The notes under the pieces were generated by a model that worked only from the letters and a program-made list of their open reading frames with translations, had not been told where the DNA came from and ran no database searches. Below are positions 9,684 through 20,215 of a stretch of 64,000 nucleotides of DNA, piece by piece. Source of the DNA: Phymatolithon calcareum (Eukaryota > Rhodophyta > Florideophyceae > Hapalidiales); contig OZ345366.1 in the NCBI GenBank assembly GCA_977006965.1, positions 2,604,001 to 2,668,000 on the forward strand, written 5' to 3'. The translations under genes and the position numbers were made by a program. Position 1 is the first letter of the stretch, and each line of letters opens with the position of its first letter.

Positions 9684-10337
9684 ATGTCGACAATCCATCT
9701 GTTCTTCGCATTCTTCATCGCAAACGTAATCCTCGTCAAGGCTAAATGCACGTATCTCACCGTCACATCCGGCACATGCGAGTCTACCGGTTACGATTCC
9801 ATCTACGATTATGACACCTGCAAGTCCGCGGCTGCTGCTCTCGAACTGAAATATACTTCGCCACGCAGCAGTCCCTACAAAGATGTCGTTTCCGGCTGTT
9901 CGGTCCGCACCGGCTCGCATCTGTTTTCCACACCTGAGGGCAAATGCGTTCCGGGCCACCCTACTCCGAAATATGTTCCGCTGCTCAACGGTAAAGCGGA
10001 CTGCAAATGCTCCGTCTACCAGCCCTGTGTCTGCCGACGTCGTTTCTACCGCCAGATCACGAAGAATTCGTGCGAAACAGAAGGATACAAATCCATCTAC
10101 GATCCCGTTGACTGCAAATATGCCCTTTTGGGTGTTGGACTCAAGTATGACGGAGTAACCCACAAGGGTTATCGCGATGTCGTTTCGGGTTGTTCCGTTC
10201 GCTGGAAAGGTCAGCTGTTTTCAAACCCAAAGAACCGATGCGTTCCGGGAAGCCCCACTCCCTCGTACGTCCCTGACGTCAACGGGAAGGCCAACTGCAA
10301 ATGCTCCAAGTTTCAGCCTTGCCTCTGCCTTGTGTAA
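9684..10337 (+). CDS. secreted two-module Cys-rich protein, right copy
   Basis: Identical in protein to the copy at 7513-8166 and transcribed away from it. Signal peptide 1-20, then 17 cysteines in two modules with an exact 98-residue offset. Within the modules some residues diverge (for example KADCKCSVY against KANCKCSKF), so the internal duplication is older than the gene duplication. The frame is intact and its antisense frames are also unchanged between copies, showing near-total DNA identity. The 3' flank holds a SINE stub. No AATAAA is obvious within 100 bases of the stop. The role cannot be named; a structural or defence secreted protein is possible. Confidence 0.8.
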   Translation: MSTIHLFFAFFIANVILVKAKCTYLTVTSGTCESTGYDSIYDYDTCKSAAAALELKYTSPRSSPYKDVVSGCSVRTGSHLFSTPEGKCVPGHPTPKYVPLLNGKADCKCSVYQPCVCRRRFYRQITKNSCETEGYKSIYDPVDCKYALLGVGLKYDGVTHKGYRDVVSGCSVRWKGQLFSNPKNRCVPGSPTPSYVPDVNGKANCKCSKFQPCLCLV

Positions 10338-10435
10338 AATGCTACGACGAAGGCTACATTATTTCCATGTGATTGCGAGAAAGGAAGTGTTTTCCTACCG
10401 ACGACTAATGTGCTAAGTAGACAACGAGAGCTTCA

Positions 10436-10489
10436 AGAAGAAGAAATGGGACTTTTCATTTAAAAGTTAGCAACGCATATGCAGACGCT
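10436..10489 (-). mobile_element. mirror copy of the 54-bp SINE-1 stub
   Basis: Reverse complement of 7361-7414 with the same 13-bp flanking duplication (aacgagagcttca at 10423-10435 and 10490-10502). It was carried along by the inverted duplication and is not an independent insertion. Confidence 0.7.
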
Positions 10490-10687
10490 AACGAGAGCTT
10501 CATATAAACTCACTGTGGTACAGTCAGGGACGTAGAGCAGAATGCGAGGCGATGATGATGGAAAAGTGGTGTCTTCCTTGGGTCGAGTTTACTGAGAAGA
10601 AAGAAAGGTGGTCTATTTATACTCTATAATGACCAAGCGAGCCATGCAGGAACGCAAACCGATTTAGGTGTCCTAACGGCGGCTGAG

Positions 10688-11402
10688 CAAGGATCGGAAC
10701 AATGCCTTTGCAAGCGATTGGAGAAAAAGATTCAATAACCAATGCGGAGGACGTCTCACACGGCGATGCAATGCGAATTCCAATACTGGTAGTCGAAGAA
10801 ATCCTAATTGCAATGATCTCGGGCGATGAATATCGTTTAATGGTCATGTAAAGCACAAAACACTACAACAGAAACAGCCACACATTCACGGTTCTGCAAA
10901 GCCTAACTAAAAGACATAAAGCACTCACATTAGACACTATACGACATTTCTACGTTAATTTCATGGTCTCTCATGCGCGCTTTCCCATTTTCCAAACGAT
11001 TCCCGGTGATAGCTTTGCATAGCAGCTCCGCGTCCCAAAAGCGGTTGCTAACTTTCAAGAATACTAGCGCTTCGAACAGTTGAGGAGACATCCTTCGTCT
11101 GTTCTCGGTTAGAACGTATTTTTGCAATACACTAGATGCGCTCTACCTCTGCAACCGAACCCATGACAAAATCACAGTTGACATAGTCTTCCTCCCGTCC
11201 TCATGTCGACGAGTCGTGGTCAGCTGGCGCACGACTAGTTCGTAGTTAGGGTACCTAAATTTGTGTAGCCTCTTCAGCAATCGGTATTGAAATCACCAAA
11301 GATGGCGCAATGCAACTTGCAATACTGCAGAATGACCCAGTCTTCGATTTTTATTGAGGATTGCAATTCATTGCAATTTTAATCCATTTTAACCGACCCC
11401 TG
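10688..11402 (-). mobile_element. hAT-A derivative, 715 bp, degraded
   Basis: Ends are caaggatcggaac and, at the other side, ccgacccctg, matching the CAGGG(G/A)TCGG terminal repeats of the two 908-bp copies at 51964 and 57671. Flanks cggctgag and cggctgaa agree at 7 of 8 positions, as expected for an 8-bp hAT duplication. On the minus strand the C-terminal hAT ORF survives in part (10930-11127), with a frame break and a deletion that removes about 190 bp relative to the longer copies. Confidence 0.8.
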
Positions 11403-11757
11403 CGGCTGAATAATATATATGAATCAGAATTGGTAGACAACTTCTGAGTGAGAGATATATGTTACTGACCTGGTTAACATTAACGACACTTGATATCGGC
11501 GCATATGCAGGGATGAGAAATCAAGCCAACGCAGATGAGGTATCGTGCTCTTGAACATTGCCAATGATACCGACGGGAAATCAAACCGTTTCATGAGTTG
11601 TTTACAGACAACGGCCACAGGAGAAAGAAGTTCGTAAGAAGGAATTCAAGGCTTTAGGATTAGAAACTGGAAGAACATGCAGAACGTGGAAGATGTAAGA
11701 CAGTGCCCTCACGACTTGGATTAGATTCCGACAGAAGAGCGGGCCTCGCAGACTACC
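11403..11757. other. no gene seen
   Basis: Short ORFs without support (11424-11618, minus). It lies between the hAT-A copy and the 3' end of the gypsy element. No long terminal repeat could be recognised here. Confidence 0.3.
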
Positions 11758-12184
11758 TCAGTGACACGAAGATTGTCGAAGAAATGCGCCAGCGTGCGTT
11801 AGACCCTTCCAGCAAACCTTAAGCTCAAAATTTCCGTCCTTCTTGCGAATGTCACGGATACCGGAAACGGAATGCCAGATGATATCGTCGGGGACCAATC
11901 CAGTTTGAAGACACCTTCGTACGAGGGCCGAGAGTTTGGGTGACAACAGCATAGTCGCCGACGACAGTTTTGAATGCGAGAACATGCGCTTTAGCATTGT
12001 GGAGCTTCAGGGCATTGACATGCGCAATGGATTGGGTCTCCGCAACGTGATTGCGCATGATGCTAAGGGTGGAAAAAACCTTGTCCATTTGAAGCATTTG
12101 CAAGGTGCGTATGTCGTTGATGGGGGATACATTTTGATGTTGAGTACCGGAGAGCACAACGGACAGTGGGTTTCTAGACGGCAT
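11758..12184 (-). pseudogene. integrase C-terminus and chromodomain-like remnant
   Basis: The frame 11852-12184 has QMDKVFSTL and VVGDYAVV, matching the integrase C-terminal region (coil, then GDYV box), followed by WIGPRRY. After a frameshift, 11758-11997 reads GNFELKVCWKGL, the core of a chromodomain (F.V.WKG). The rest of the chromodomain is missing or out of frame. In chromoviruses this tail guides integration by binding chromatin marks. Confidence 0.6.
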
Positions 12185-12204
12185 GCCATTCCGAGGTGCT
12201 TACA

Positions 12205-12350
12205 CTGTAAGCATCTGTAAGCTGTAAGCAGCGGTTCTAGGGTTTGCTCTTGGTGATCCTTCATGGTGTAAGTACGAAATCGAAACGTACGGTACTGTAA
12301 TGACTGTAATGCTATCTGTAATGGCTTGCTGTAAATGCAAGCTGTAATGA
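12205..12350. repeat. cluster of CTGTAA motifs inside the integrase region
   Basis: CTGTAA occurs eight times in about 145 bases (TTACAG on the minus strand), some spaced 8-10 bases apart, with gtgtaagt and gtacggta variants. It replaces the segment where the second and third catalytic acidic residues of the integrase should lie, so it is either inserted low-complexity sequence or local expansion. Confidence 0.55.
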
Positions 12351-13190
12351 GAATTTGAAGGGAGCTATTTGTATAAGAGTATGATAGTGGCGTTGGACGC
12401 CACAGAAAGTGGAAAAGTAGGACAGGAGCAAGTCGGCCCCTGCGTCAGCATTAGCGCGGCGAGCAGCAGTGAGGTGATAATATCCCGAGAAATTGTCCTT
12501 GATGATCATGATGTATTCGTCCCCGCTACTCGACTCTTCGATGAAAAGAAAGTCGAAGTGGATCAGCTCGCCCACTTGCTCGGCGTATTGCAAATGACCG
12601 AGAGGGCGTAGAACTTTGGAACCATTGGATGAAAGGAAACAAAAAAGGCAGCTCTGTACGAAAGCCTGGACCTCTGCGTCTATAGTCGGCAACGTCGTGT
12701 TGTCACGGATGATTGAAAAAGAAGCTTCTTTGCCGCGGTGGCCTCCGAGACCAGAATGAGCGGCGACGCAAATTCGTAGTTGCAACTGTTTGTCGCGCGG
12801 ACGGATGGAAAGCTTTCCAGGCCGGTTTCGATAGACTACATCACTGAGGGTAAATCCGCTATTACGAGCAGAAGGTTTGCGCTTTTTCAAAGTCTCAAAG
12901 ATCTTTAATTCAGGTAGGTCTTGTGTGAGAAATCGCACCCGCAGTACGGAAAAACGGCCTGCAGGATAGGATTCATTACGAGGAGCTGCCCGGCGCGTGA
13001 GCATATCCGCCCATGTGCTGTGTTCATCTGCCACATGTTCAATCACAAAGTCAAACTCCGACATCCGAATAGCCATCTTTTGGTTTTTTAGGCAATATGG
13101 CGCCCAACGATTTGAGTTGTATCTCGTCGAGGAGAACATGTACGGCATGTTCTTGTTGTCTGTAAAAAGCGAGAACTGGACACTGTTCAC
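12312..13190 (-). pseudogene. gypsy RNase H C-terminal part and integrase
   Basis: 292-codon open frame. Residues 1-60 hold the end of RNase H (LFTDNKN, EHVADEHSTWADMLTRR). Residues 145-184 hold the integrase zinc finger H145-x5-H151-x29-C181-x2-C184. Residues 209-240 hold the first catalytic aspartate context (LIHFDFLFI, then KDNFSGY). The frame then loses similarity before the second Asp and Glu positions, where the CTGTAA cluster begins. The enzyme cannot be active as read. Confidence 0.75.
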
Positions 13191-14156
13191 AAGAATATGG
13201 CTGAGACAGGTAACGGAACATGCAAAATTATACCTCTCCTGTTCAGGTGTTGACCTTCGTGAAGAAGCTCCCCTGACTGCACGGTACTCGAATGCGACAG
13301 GGCTGTGATCCTAATCTGCCGGGAGCTTGTGGGCGATATTAACCTGCTCCAGCGGGACCTATGTAAATACCCCGGCCCAATCAGTTGAAGAAGCCTCTGT
13401 GAAGAAGTAGAGTTGCTTTGCCGGATCTGCCGTGGAAAAATACGATAGCTTGTGTGCGTCGCTTGAATTCCGTCTGATGAGAATAATTCCATAGAGACAG
13501 CGGCCGGTTTGCCATCTTTGATTTCTTGCGTTACTTACGTATGGTGTATTGCTCTTCCAAAAGGTTATGGAGAGGATGAGATAGCTCCGCGAAGCAAGGA
13601 ATTGCCGACCGAAGCCAGTTTGCCCATGAACCAATTCAATAAGTGAGCTGACAGACTTCGGAGCGGCCATTGATGTAAGCGCGATATAGTTGCGTTAATT
13701 CAATCGATACCCATCTTGGTCGATGATGCGGCCACTCCAAAAGAGTGAAATGCAGACGAAAGTGCACTTGAGGGGATGAAGTTCGAGTCCTCGTGTGCGA
13801 TATATAGTTAAGAACTGATTGAAGTTGTCGAAAAACGTGGGAAGATCCTTCGCATACTCGAGGATATCATCGAGCCATATCAGGACGTCCGGATGTTGGA
13901 ATAGAGATTCCATCGAAGATTCGAAGTAGAAAATGGCATTTGTGGCACCGTGTAGAGCGCGAAAAGAAGTATACACACCGAACGGAGTGGGGAAACTTTG
14001 ACATTCCTGTGAGTCGGGATGTAGCGGCATCTGCCAGTAGCCATTCACCAAGTCAAAGTATGAAAAGTATTTCGCACCGCTAAGATTCGGGAGCCCAGCG
14101 TCCGCATGAGTCAGAGGCCAAGCATTGCGCTTGGTCTGCGCATTAACAGGGCGCAA
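13187..14156 (-). pseudogene. gypsy reverse transcriptase and RNase H N-terminal part
   Basis: Frame 13695-14156 is a clear gypsy RT core. RPVN is followed by motif A FDLVNGYWQMPLHPDSQ (D35), then TPFGVYTSF, then the catalytic box as WLDDIL (residues 94-97), then LHPLKC. After frame breaks, 13359-13670 leads into QLYFFTEASSTDWAGV, the RNase H start, where the first catalytic Asp is Glu. WLDD instead of YxDD is known in chromovirus-like elements of protists (family knowledge). Several frameshifts separate RT and RH. Confidence 0.8.
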
Positions 14157-14409
14157 ATCAACGGTAAATCCGGAGGCATCCGGTCTCGGTTACGAGGCCA
14201 CGAGAGGAGCGTATGCCCCTTTCGAGTTAGTGTTACGATAGACCGGACCCGATTCCTCCATCTCTTCGAATTTTGCCTTCAAAAAGGCTTTTCGTGTCAG
14301 AGAGTGAGTGCGCTGACGGACTTCGGCTCGCGTCTCAGAATTATCGAACTGGATTCGAAGTGGCGGAACATCGACAGCAGGGTAAGTGCCGAGATGTCTA
14401 CGAAATATG

Positions 14410-15543
14410 TCACGGACTGAGAGAATGGGTTATTAAATTTCTTGGAAGAGCTTCCATGACGCTCTTCAGCGATTTTGTAATTATTTCTTCGGCAGCCATT
14501 GATAGTTTTTCATCACACTGAGGACCAATGTTAAAATCGCGATACTCGATATCGTCACCTTCGCGTCGAGGTAGATCGTCATTAGCATGCAGCATAAGGA
14601 TCTCTGTACAGCTGGCCACACAAATTAAGGCACGAAACATGTGAATGGGAGTAGCTAACTCGTCCTGGAGTTCGGAAAGACCATCCCTTTTGACAGGGCA
14701 AGTAGGGGAAACGTGATTGAATTTTCGTCAACAGTAGCAGCCATGGACGAGTAGTCAATTTGTGAAAGGTGGTCTAACCAATTTATGACAAAGTCTCCAA
14801 TGTTGAGATCAGAGCGCTTGAGGGAAGCTTCTCCTAGAATGCGTTCACCAGGGCAGTCTGCGCCCTCTGGGACTTGCTGATCATTGCACGGAATAACATA
14901 TGCAGTATCGTTTCGCAGACGATAGTTGCAAGCGACTGTACGCAAGACTGCAGATATCTCCTCTTCGATTCGGTACCGATAGGTGCATCGTCGACCGCTT
15001 TGAACTCTGTATTAAGAATGTGGATAGTGGGAAGGAATACTTTCCTTCCAGTGAGGTTGTGCACGATAGGATCTCAAATGAGCACGTCATCGGCTCCAGA
15101 ATCCAATCGGCCATCAAAATAATGTCCTTCATTGTCCACGATGAAGACATTTGACGGGGGTGTATGACCAACTGGTTCAGGATGGATATCGGCAACAGCA
15201 AAATTGAACTTTTGACAAGGGCTCCAATATTAAAATCAACATTCTTTTTGCCCTTCTCGCTGATTTTTTTCTTCTTCTTCGAAAGTAACGGGACAGTATT
15301 TGACGAAATGTTTGCCCATATATCGATGATTCAGGCAGTCTAGAAGAATATTCGCAGGCTTTGGTTCCGCTTATCATTGCCATAGTCTTGATAGTAGTGC
15401 TTAGGGTGGTCCTTTGCCTTGTCGGAGTTTGTACGATCGTGAGAAACTGATCTTTTGAGAAGGGGTTGAAACGTTTTATATTTCGTGGCCTCTTCGTTCA
15501 AGTACTGTAAAAATCTGAAAAAGTCCGACTTTTGAACATGCAT
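14410..15543 (-). pseudogene. gypsy gag end and protease remnant
   Basis: The best anchor is LDSGADDVLI near 15100-15130, the aspartic protease active site (DSGA). Upstream on this strand a Cys/His-containing stretch (CLNHRYMGKHF..YC) around 15320-15370 fits a worn gag zinc knuckle. Frames alternate among 14655-14945, 14834-15064, 14881-15201 and 15177-15383, showing repeated frameshifts. Only short gag-like helical ORFs (15340-15543) continue upstream. Confidence 0.6.
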
Positions 15544-15914
15544 CTCAGAGCGTCTTCGAGAGCAGCCTTGAGTGCAGGAGGTTGCAAATATTCAACGAGA
15601 TGTTTGACGGTGACTTTCTGTGCGTTTTCGACGAAGTTCCAATGTCGAGACTCAGATTAATCTATATATGAGCTCATAACCATGATAATTCGCAAGCGAG
15701 GATCGGTCTCAGAAGCATCGAGACGACAGTGTCGCTTGACAGCGGAGAGAGCATCTTCACTAGATACCGGCTGGGATCCGTTCGAGAGCCCCGAAGCGTG
15801 TTGGACACAATTTCGTCTGTCATCTCGGAAGGCTCGGTGATCTCAGAACTAGAAACACGGGTACGAATAATAGAACGGAGAAATCGGGCTTCAATGCAAC
15901 CAGCCCATGACACG
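15544..15914. other. no gene assigned
   Basis: Overlapping short ORFs on both strands (15674-15973 minus, 15729-16022 plus) with no domain. The stretch may hold more gag or the element's 5' region; no LTR boundary is visible. Confidence 0.3.
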
Positions 15915-16297
15915 GGTGATAGCCCAGGCTGTAAGTCAACTAGTGATGACGCATCTGCTCTCTGGCGCGCCACGACAACTCAGTCGGAACCCAAACAATC
16001 CATTTCGCTATTTGCGGCATAGTCAGCAAAAACTCCTAAACCTACCTCTGGTCTCAGAGAAGAGATCACGAGGTGGAAAATCACATTGAATCTATTACCA
16101 TGCAGAGTATAAAATTGGATTTTGCGACCTCCCAAGCCGTTTCTGCGCCGAGGCGCCATGGGTATGTTTAATGTCTCCCGGCGTCTTCCGTGCCGCGCGG
16201 CGATCAACGCGGCCACGGAGGTTACTGACATCCCCAGTCTTGTCTGCGCCGGAGCGCCTCGGCCGAGTTTAGCGACATCCCAGGTCGTTCCACGTCG
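15915..16297 (-). mobile_element. SINE-1 copy with internal deletion
   Basis: Shares with the copy at 53284-53693 the blocks cggaaccca, gactatgccg-like, cctaaacctacctctg, the gatctc region, and GC-rich head modules (gtctgcgccggagcgcc, gtttagcgacatccc). About 22 bases of the 3' hairpin region are missing (catctgct runs straight into ctctggcg). The head contains an ATG...GGCGCCTCGGCGC palindromic patch. Target-site duplications are not clear for this copy. Confidence 0.7.
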
Positions 16298-16419
16298 TCA
16301 GAGAATACTATGGTAAAGCATAGTAACTCGTTGCACTCTTTTTCGGTCATCCTGGTCTCTTCTCTAGTCGCGTGGTACCATGAGAGGTGATTATGAAGGC
16401 TATCCATGATACTTCGTAC

Positions 16420-16830
16420 CAGGGGTCGGGCCAATATTATTTTTTGAGATTTCCACATCTCTTACAAGAGAAAAATCCTATTCTACCCCACACCGCTACG
16501 GGGACCGAATTTCATTATGGAACTGCGCCACAATTCCAACTACAATCTCTGTTTCTCTACTTTATTTAGGAATCTTCTTCCAGCTCCAAGGACTGTTCGT
16601 CGTCTTCCATATCGTTACGAACACGCTCGTTCACAGCAATCGCAATAGCTGTTTTAACAGTTTGCTCGTCACAGTAGTTGTGGTTGACTTTCAGAAAAAG
16701 TATTGATTCAAACGCAATAAGAGACATTCCCTTACGGTGGTCTAACAATCTGTATTTGTCCAACGACCAGAGGCCCTCAAGCTCGACAGCAGATCCCAGT
16801 ATGAAATCACAGTTCATGTATTTGGCCGAA
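16420..16830 (-). mobile_element. hAT-E fragment with C-terminal transposase ORF
   Basis: One terminus, CAGGGGTCGGGCCAATATT, is hAT-like and starts at 16420. Minus-strand ORF 16566-16817 reads MNCDFILGSAVELEGLW...LFLKVN, the hAT C-terminal dimerisation region (F-GS-E-LW then R then FLKVN), ending in an acidic tail. It resembles the hAT-B C-terminus (54480-54720) more than hAT-A. The other terminus and TSD were not found, so the copy is partial. Confidence 0.6.
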
Positions 16831-16859
16831 TAGTTGCTCCTTTTTGCTTCTTCCTGATC

Positions 16860-18600
16860 TCGAGACGTTCAGCCATGGGCATTTGCATGTCTGCTTCAAT
16901 ACCATTCACTGACCCACTCTCTCAACAAAAGTCCTTTCCATGGTTGCTCTTCCTCTTCGAACTTCAAGTTGGCCTCACCACGCTGAATTTTAACAGTCCT
17001 AGCCTCGAAGGCCGAGTCCTTCACAATTACTGCATCCGGCGCAATCTAGAACTTTTAAATAATAATACATTCATGCCGTAGAATCGTGTATCCACCCAGC
17101 TATAACATTGACTTTGGTTCTCCTGTTGGATTTGCGGGGGCACTCGTTCGTAACTTCACAGTTAACGTCAATCTGGGATCCTTGGATGACCGAGTTCCCT
17201 GTCGGGAATGGGTTAGTCCTTTCTCGAGCCCTTGCTACGAGCAGAACATCGAGTCGTCTCACCGAGGGTCTTTGAAGTGTCAAAACGCCTTATAGAATAC
17301 TTTTGTTCTCCTCGGTGTCTTGTACGGTCCAGTAGCCGGACCTTGCGCTTGCAACAGCCTTGCAGGTTACCAAGCCTTCTGTCCACCTGAGTTTCACTTA
17401 GGCCATTTAGGTTCAGCGCCTTGCAAGCTCTTGCTCGTTACGAAATCGATGATAGGTTGTTCGTTGCCTTCTCCGGTAATACTTTCGAGAACTGAGGTCC
17501 CGATTAAGTCGATTGCCCATACGGGGCCACGGCCGAGGGCTTCCGTCAAGCGCTTCCTCAGCTCTCTGATTTGTCCTCTGGCGAACTTTCCAAAGTACAG
17601 TGCGGTCGGCTCGCGGAAGAACTTCTTCTAATGTTTCCTCCGTACCATGCTCTTAAATGTGCACGCCTTTTTCTGTAGAGTATTTCTTTCGAACTGTTTT
17701 TTGCTTTCAGCTACTCTTCAATTCTCTCGGCGAGAAGATTTCCGCTCGTGGTTGTGTCACATGTATCTCGAAATACCTTGAGGAGGCGCCCAGCAGTTGA
17801 CTTTTTTGTTCTGGGAACGAATATACGCTTCTGGAATGTTCCTTTTCCGGCTATATCGCATTCCTGAAACTCTAAGATGTCTCGAAAGTGGTTGAAAACC
17901 CACGTCACCCAGGCTGGAGGGTTGAGCTTCATTTTTCGATGCAATGTGCTAGTTGAGCCGTCAAGAGCTGATTTAGCTTCCACCTCTGAGACGGTGGAGC
18001 CTACCTCCCGGGACACCGGGAAATAATGGCACACGCGCTGTGTCGAATCATCTTCGGTACCTTTTTTAAGAGCTCCAAAGAAGCGGTGTAGGGCACCGTC
18101 ACAGCGGCCGACTCGGATCTCCTCAGAAATTGGGTCGATGCCGAAGCAGATAGACTCGTAACAGCGTTGCATAGCCTCCATATCTGTCTCTTCCCCGCAT
18201 TTCTTTTAGGCGCTTTCTATCTCGTTAACATCGCTTATATCCTTGTCTTCTATCGCAATTTCGCCTATCTTCTCTCGGACATCTTTATCAGAATTTGTTT
18301 GACTATGTCCTCTTGTTGCAATTTTCGGATCGACTCCTCACATTGGTGCCTGCTCTGCTTAGCGGCTTGACCCTCGGGCAAGAGAGACTTCCTTCGGGTC
18401 TCGTCGCTCGCGTCAGTGCTTGTGCTCCATGTGATTCCACGAGATTGGGTAACGCCGCTCTCTGGACCCTCCTGGGCCAACTACGCGTCCTGCGGCGCCA
18501 AAAATTGTTCGGATTTCCGTTTCGCGTTCAGACTTGAAAATCAACATTAATCTGTTCGTCCCGCTGGCATGCTTTTTGCCGACATCTGTGGAAATCTTCC
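16860..18600 (-). pseudogene. decayed polyprotein, probably retroelement
   Basis: Minus-strand frames 18413-18604, 18265-18480, 17711-18181 and then broken frames to about 17070 read as one long eroded ORF. Pieces include KLQQEDIVKQILIKMSERR (gag-like, helical), a conserved-looking 156-codon block at 17711-18181 and, near 17480-17640, a stretch (GRGPVWAIDLIGT) that might be an integrase linker. I cannot place it in a family with confidence; copia-like is one possibility. No termini were found. Confidence 0.3.
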
Positions 18601-19259
18601 GCATATGTACTGAAGCGCTAATTGCCTATGCTTCACCTTCGGGAGTCTGTATATTTCTACTAGATCTCTCGTCTTGTCGTACGGATTCTCCTCTTCGTCT
18701 TCAATTCAAGACGATCGCCTTCTATTTTAAGGAATTTTTATCGAAGCATTTCGGCAGACGATTTCGCTTAAGGTTGTTTAGTTGCTTCCATATACAGTTC
18801 TCTGTTTTCCAGAGAGACTATGTCGTTACTGGTGGACCGGACTTCTTGACTGCTTCTACTCTCAGGCGGCTTTTGAAGATGCCTCTATTCTTTGCCCTTT
18901 GCTCTCCTCAACATCCTTAAAGCACAGATTTCCCGTCTTTGATTGGAGCTTGGATTCGGCACAGAAGTCGGAGTCAGTTTGAAATTTTCTCTCAAATGAG
19001 AGGAACTTTCCCCTCAATTGAAGAATGAGATTATATAAGTTTTTGCAAAGGAAATTTCTCCCATATATAGCTCTCCGACAGCGTTAAGCTAATGGATAGG
19101 AACATCGCGCTTCGTAAAGCAGGCTCAACTTATTGAAGTGCGACATATGCATGTCGTGACGCCGTAAAGCTTACTGCGTGATGAACATTTGGCAGTCGTT
19201 TTCTTTTCGGTTGATTTGCACGGCAAAAGAAGTCGTCATCCTATTCGAAGTCTTCCTTT
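18601..19259. other. no confident gene
   Basis: Plus-strand ORF 18534-18920 (128 codons) has no recognised domain. It lies opposite the presumed 5' part of the decayed polyprotein and is probably not real. Confidence 0.25.
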
Positions 19260-19274
19260 CTCATTGGTGGGAAG

Positions 19275-19405
19275 AAGAAGAGGAAATTTTTATTATAGTG
19301 TTACCAATGCATCTGCTGACGCTTGGGGCAACACTTCTGGCGAGACACTAGGACTCAATCGGAACCCATAAGCTCCGTTTCGCTAAAAGTGACATAGTCA
19401 GCACA
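19275..19405 (-). mobile_element. 5'-truncated SINE-1, 131 bp, 15-bp TSD
   Basis: Flanked by ctcattggtgggaag at 19260-19274 and 19406-19420, an exact 15-bp duplication. The insert is the SINE-1 3' third: gaagaagagg, tttttattatagtgttacc, the hairpin, and cttctggcgagacac. The head is absent. The duplication shows target-primed reverse transcription of a truncated copy. Confidence 0.9.
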
Positions 19406-19479
19406 CTCATTGGTGGGAAGGAATTGGGTTGAAACACCGCTCTGAAACGTAATGTACGCTCTGAATTGACTAAATGTCG

Positions 19480-20130
19480 ACGAGAAATACTGGATTTAAA
19501 TGAGTTGTCGATGGGTTTCTTGGTCACCACTTCATATTATCTTTGCTCTGTCATGTGCTGATGACACTCTGGACGGGCATCAGAGAATAAAAACGATGTA
19601 TCAACCACGCAAGTGCTGGAAAAAATGTGCTTATACGAAACGGCCATTCGAGCAGTGGGCTCATCGCTCTGGCCGGGCAATTGGGGATGTATTGGGAGAT
19701 GATAAGAAATCTGTGGGATATTATGGAAATTTTGATTGATGATATGATCACTATCGACGCGAATTAGATCCTAAGCCATTGTGAGCTCCCTGGGAAGGAA
19801 AAAGCGGACGACCTTGCTTGACAAGGCATTACGGAGTCAAGTCTGGTGACGCATCAAAATATACCATTAAGCATAGAAGCTGCACGGTCGATCATCAAAC
19901 TGGACCAGTCGACAATGCTTAGAAGTATACAGTTTTTACCCCAGAGCTCAATAAATACACAACGCGCTGAAAATACTATCACTCTTCTTGCCACACAATA
20001 TTGCTTGCTGGTAGCAGTTTTTCAATATTGTCAGCTTTAATACGAGCCTATATGCAAGGCCTTCTCGATGGGAAAAAAGGGGACCGTGGAGCATCTACTC
20101 CTACGCTGTAGAGGACAGACTTCATCAGGG
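19480..20130 (+). pseudogene. old LINE-A copy, RNase H end and C-terminus
   Basis: Broken plus-strand frames match the 3' part of LINE-A. MIRNLWDIMEIL corresponds to MVRNLWNLMERL. ILSHCELPGKEKADDLA corresponds to the RNase H end WIPSHCGVAKNEAAD. IPLSIEAARSIIK corresponds to IPLTLEAARSIIK, and GTVEHLLLRC corresponds to the C-terminal zinc finger. Stops interrupt every segment. More diverged than the copies at 22.2 kb and 44.5 kb, so it is the oldest of the three. Confidence 0.7.
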
Positions 20131-20134
20131 GAAA

Positions 20135-20215
20135 TTGTAAGTTTTTATTTCAGCAGCCCTCAACGCCAGAGGTCGCCGACACCAGAGCAGCTTCCCGTGT
20201 ACTACTGTCGCATTG
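20135..20215 (-). repeat. dispersed repeat with CAACGCC core
   Basis: Contains cagccctcaacgccag then gccgacaccagagcag, the same core as near 8355-8400. On the minus strand it ends in an A/T-rich tail (gaaataaaaacttac). Probably a SINE 3' end. Confidence 0.45.

Larger units (their letters stand above)
7338..10512. repeat. large inverted duplication, 1.3-kb arms, 564-bp spacer
   Basis: Left arm about 7338-8643 and right arm about 9208-10512 are reverse complements. Coordinates of paired bases sum to 17850 in the outer part and 17851 inside a G13/C12 tract (8333-8345 against 9506-9517). Only a few differences are visible by eye (near 8273/9577, 8471/9380 and the innermost bases). The ORF in each arm is identical. 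Each arm carries one gene reading outwards, its TATA-like box, a dispersed repeat end and a 54-bp SINE stub. The arms end outside at the (GGAT)n tract on the left and at ctgtggtac on the right. Confidence 0.95.
11758..15543 (-). mobile_element. decayed Ty3/gypsy-type LTR retrotransposon internal region
   Basis: On the minus strand the parts come in gypsy order. First is a gag zinc-knuckle remnant (near 15320-15370) and then a retropepsin motif LDSGADDVLI (near 15100-15130). Reverse transcriptase (13695-14156) and RNase H (about 13200-13470) follow, then integrase with its H2C2 finger (12312-12800) and a C-terminal chromodomain-like tail (about 11790-11850). The order PR-RT-RH-IN with a chromodomain defines chromoviruses. 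Frames are broken at many points and LTRs were not found, so it is a dead, probably truncated copy. Confidence 0.8.

Noticed and set aside
11403-16400. Long terminal repeats for the gypsy element
   Set aside because: No direct repeat of suitable length was seen on either side of the decayed pol.
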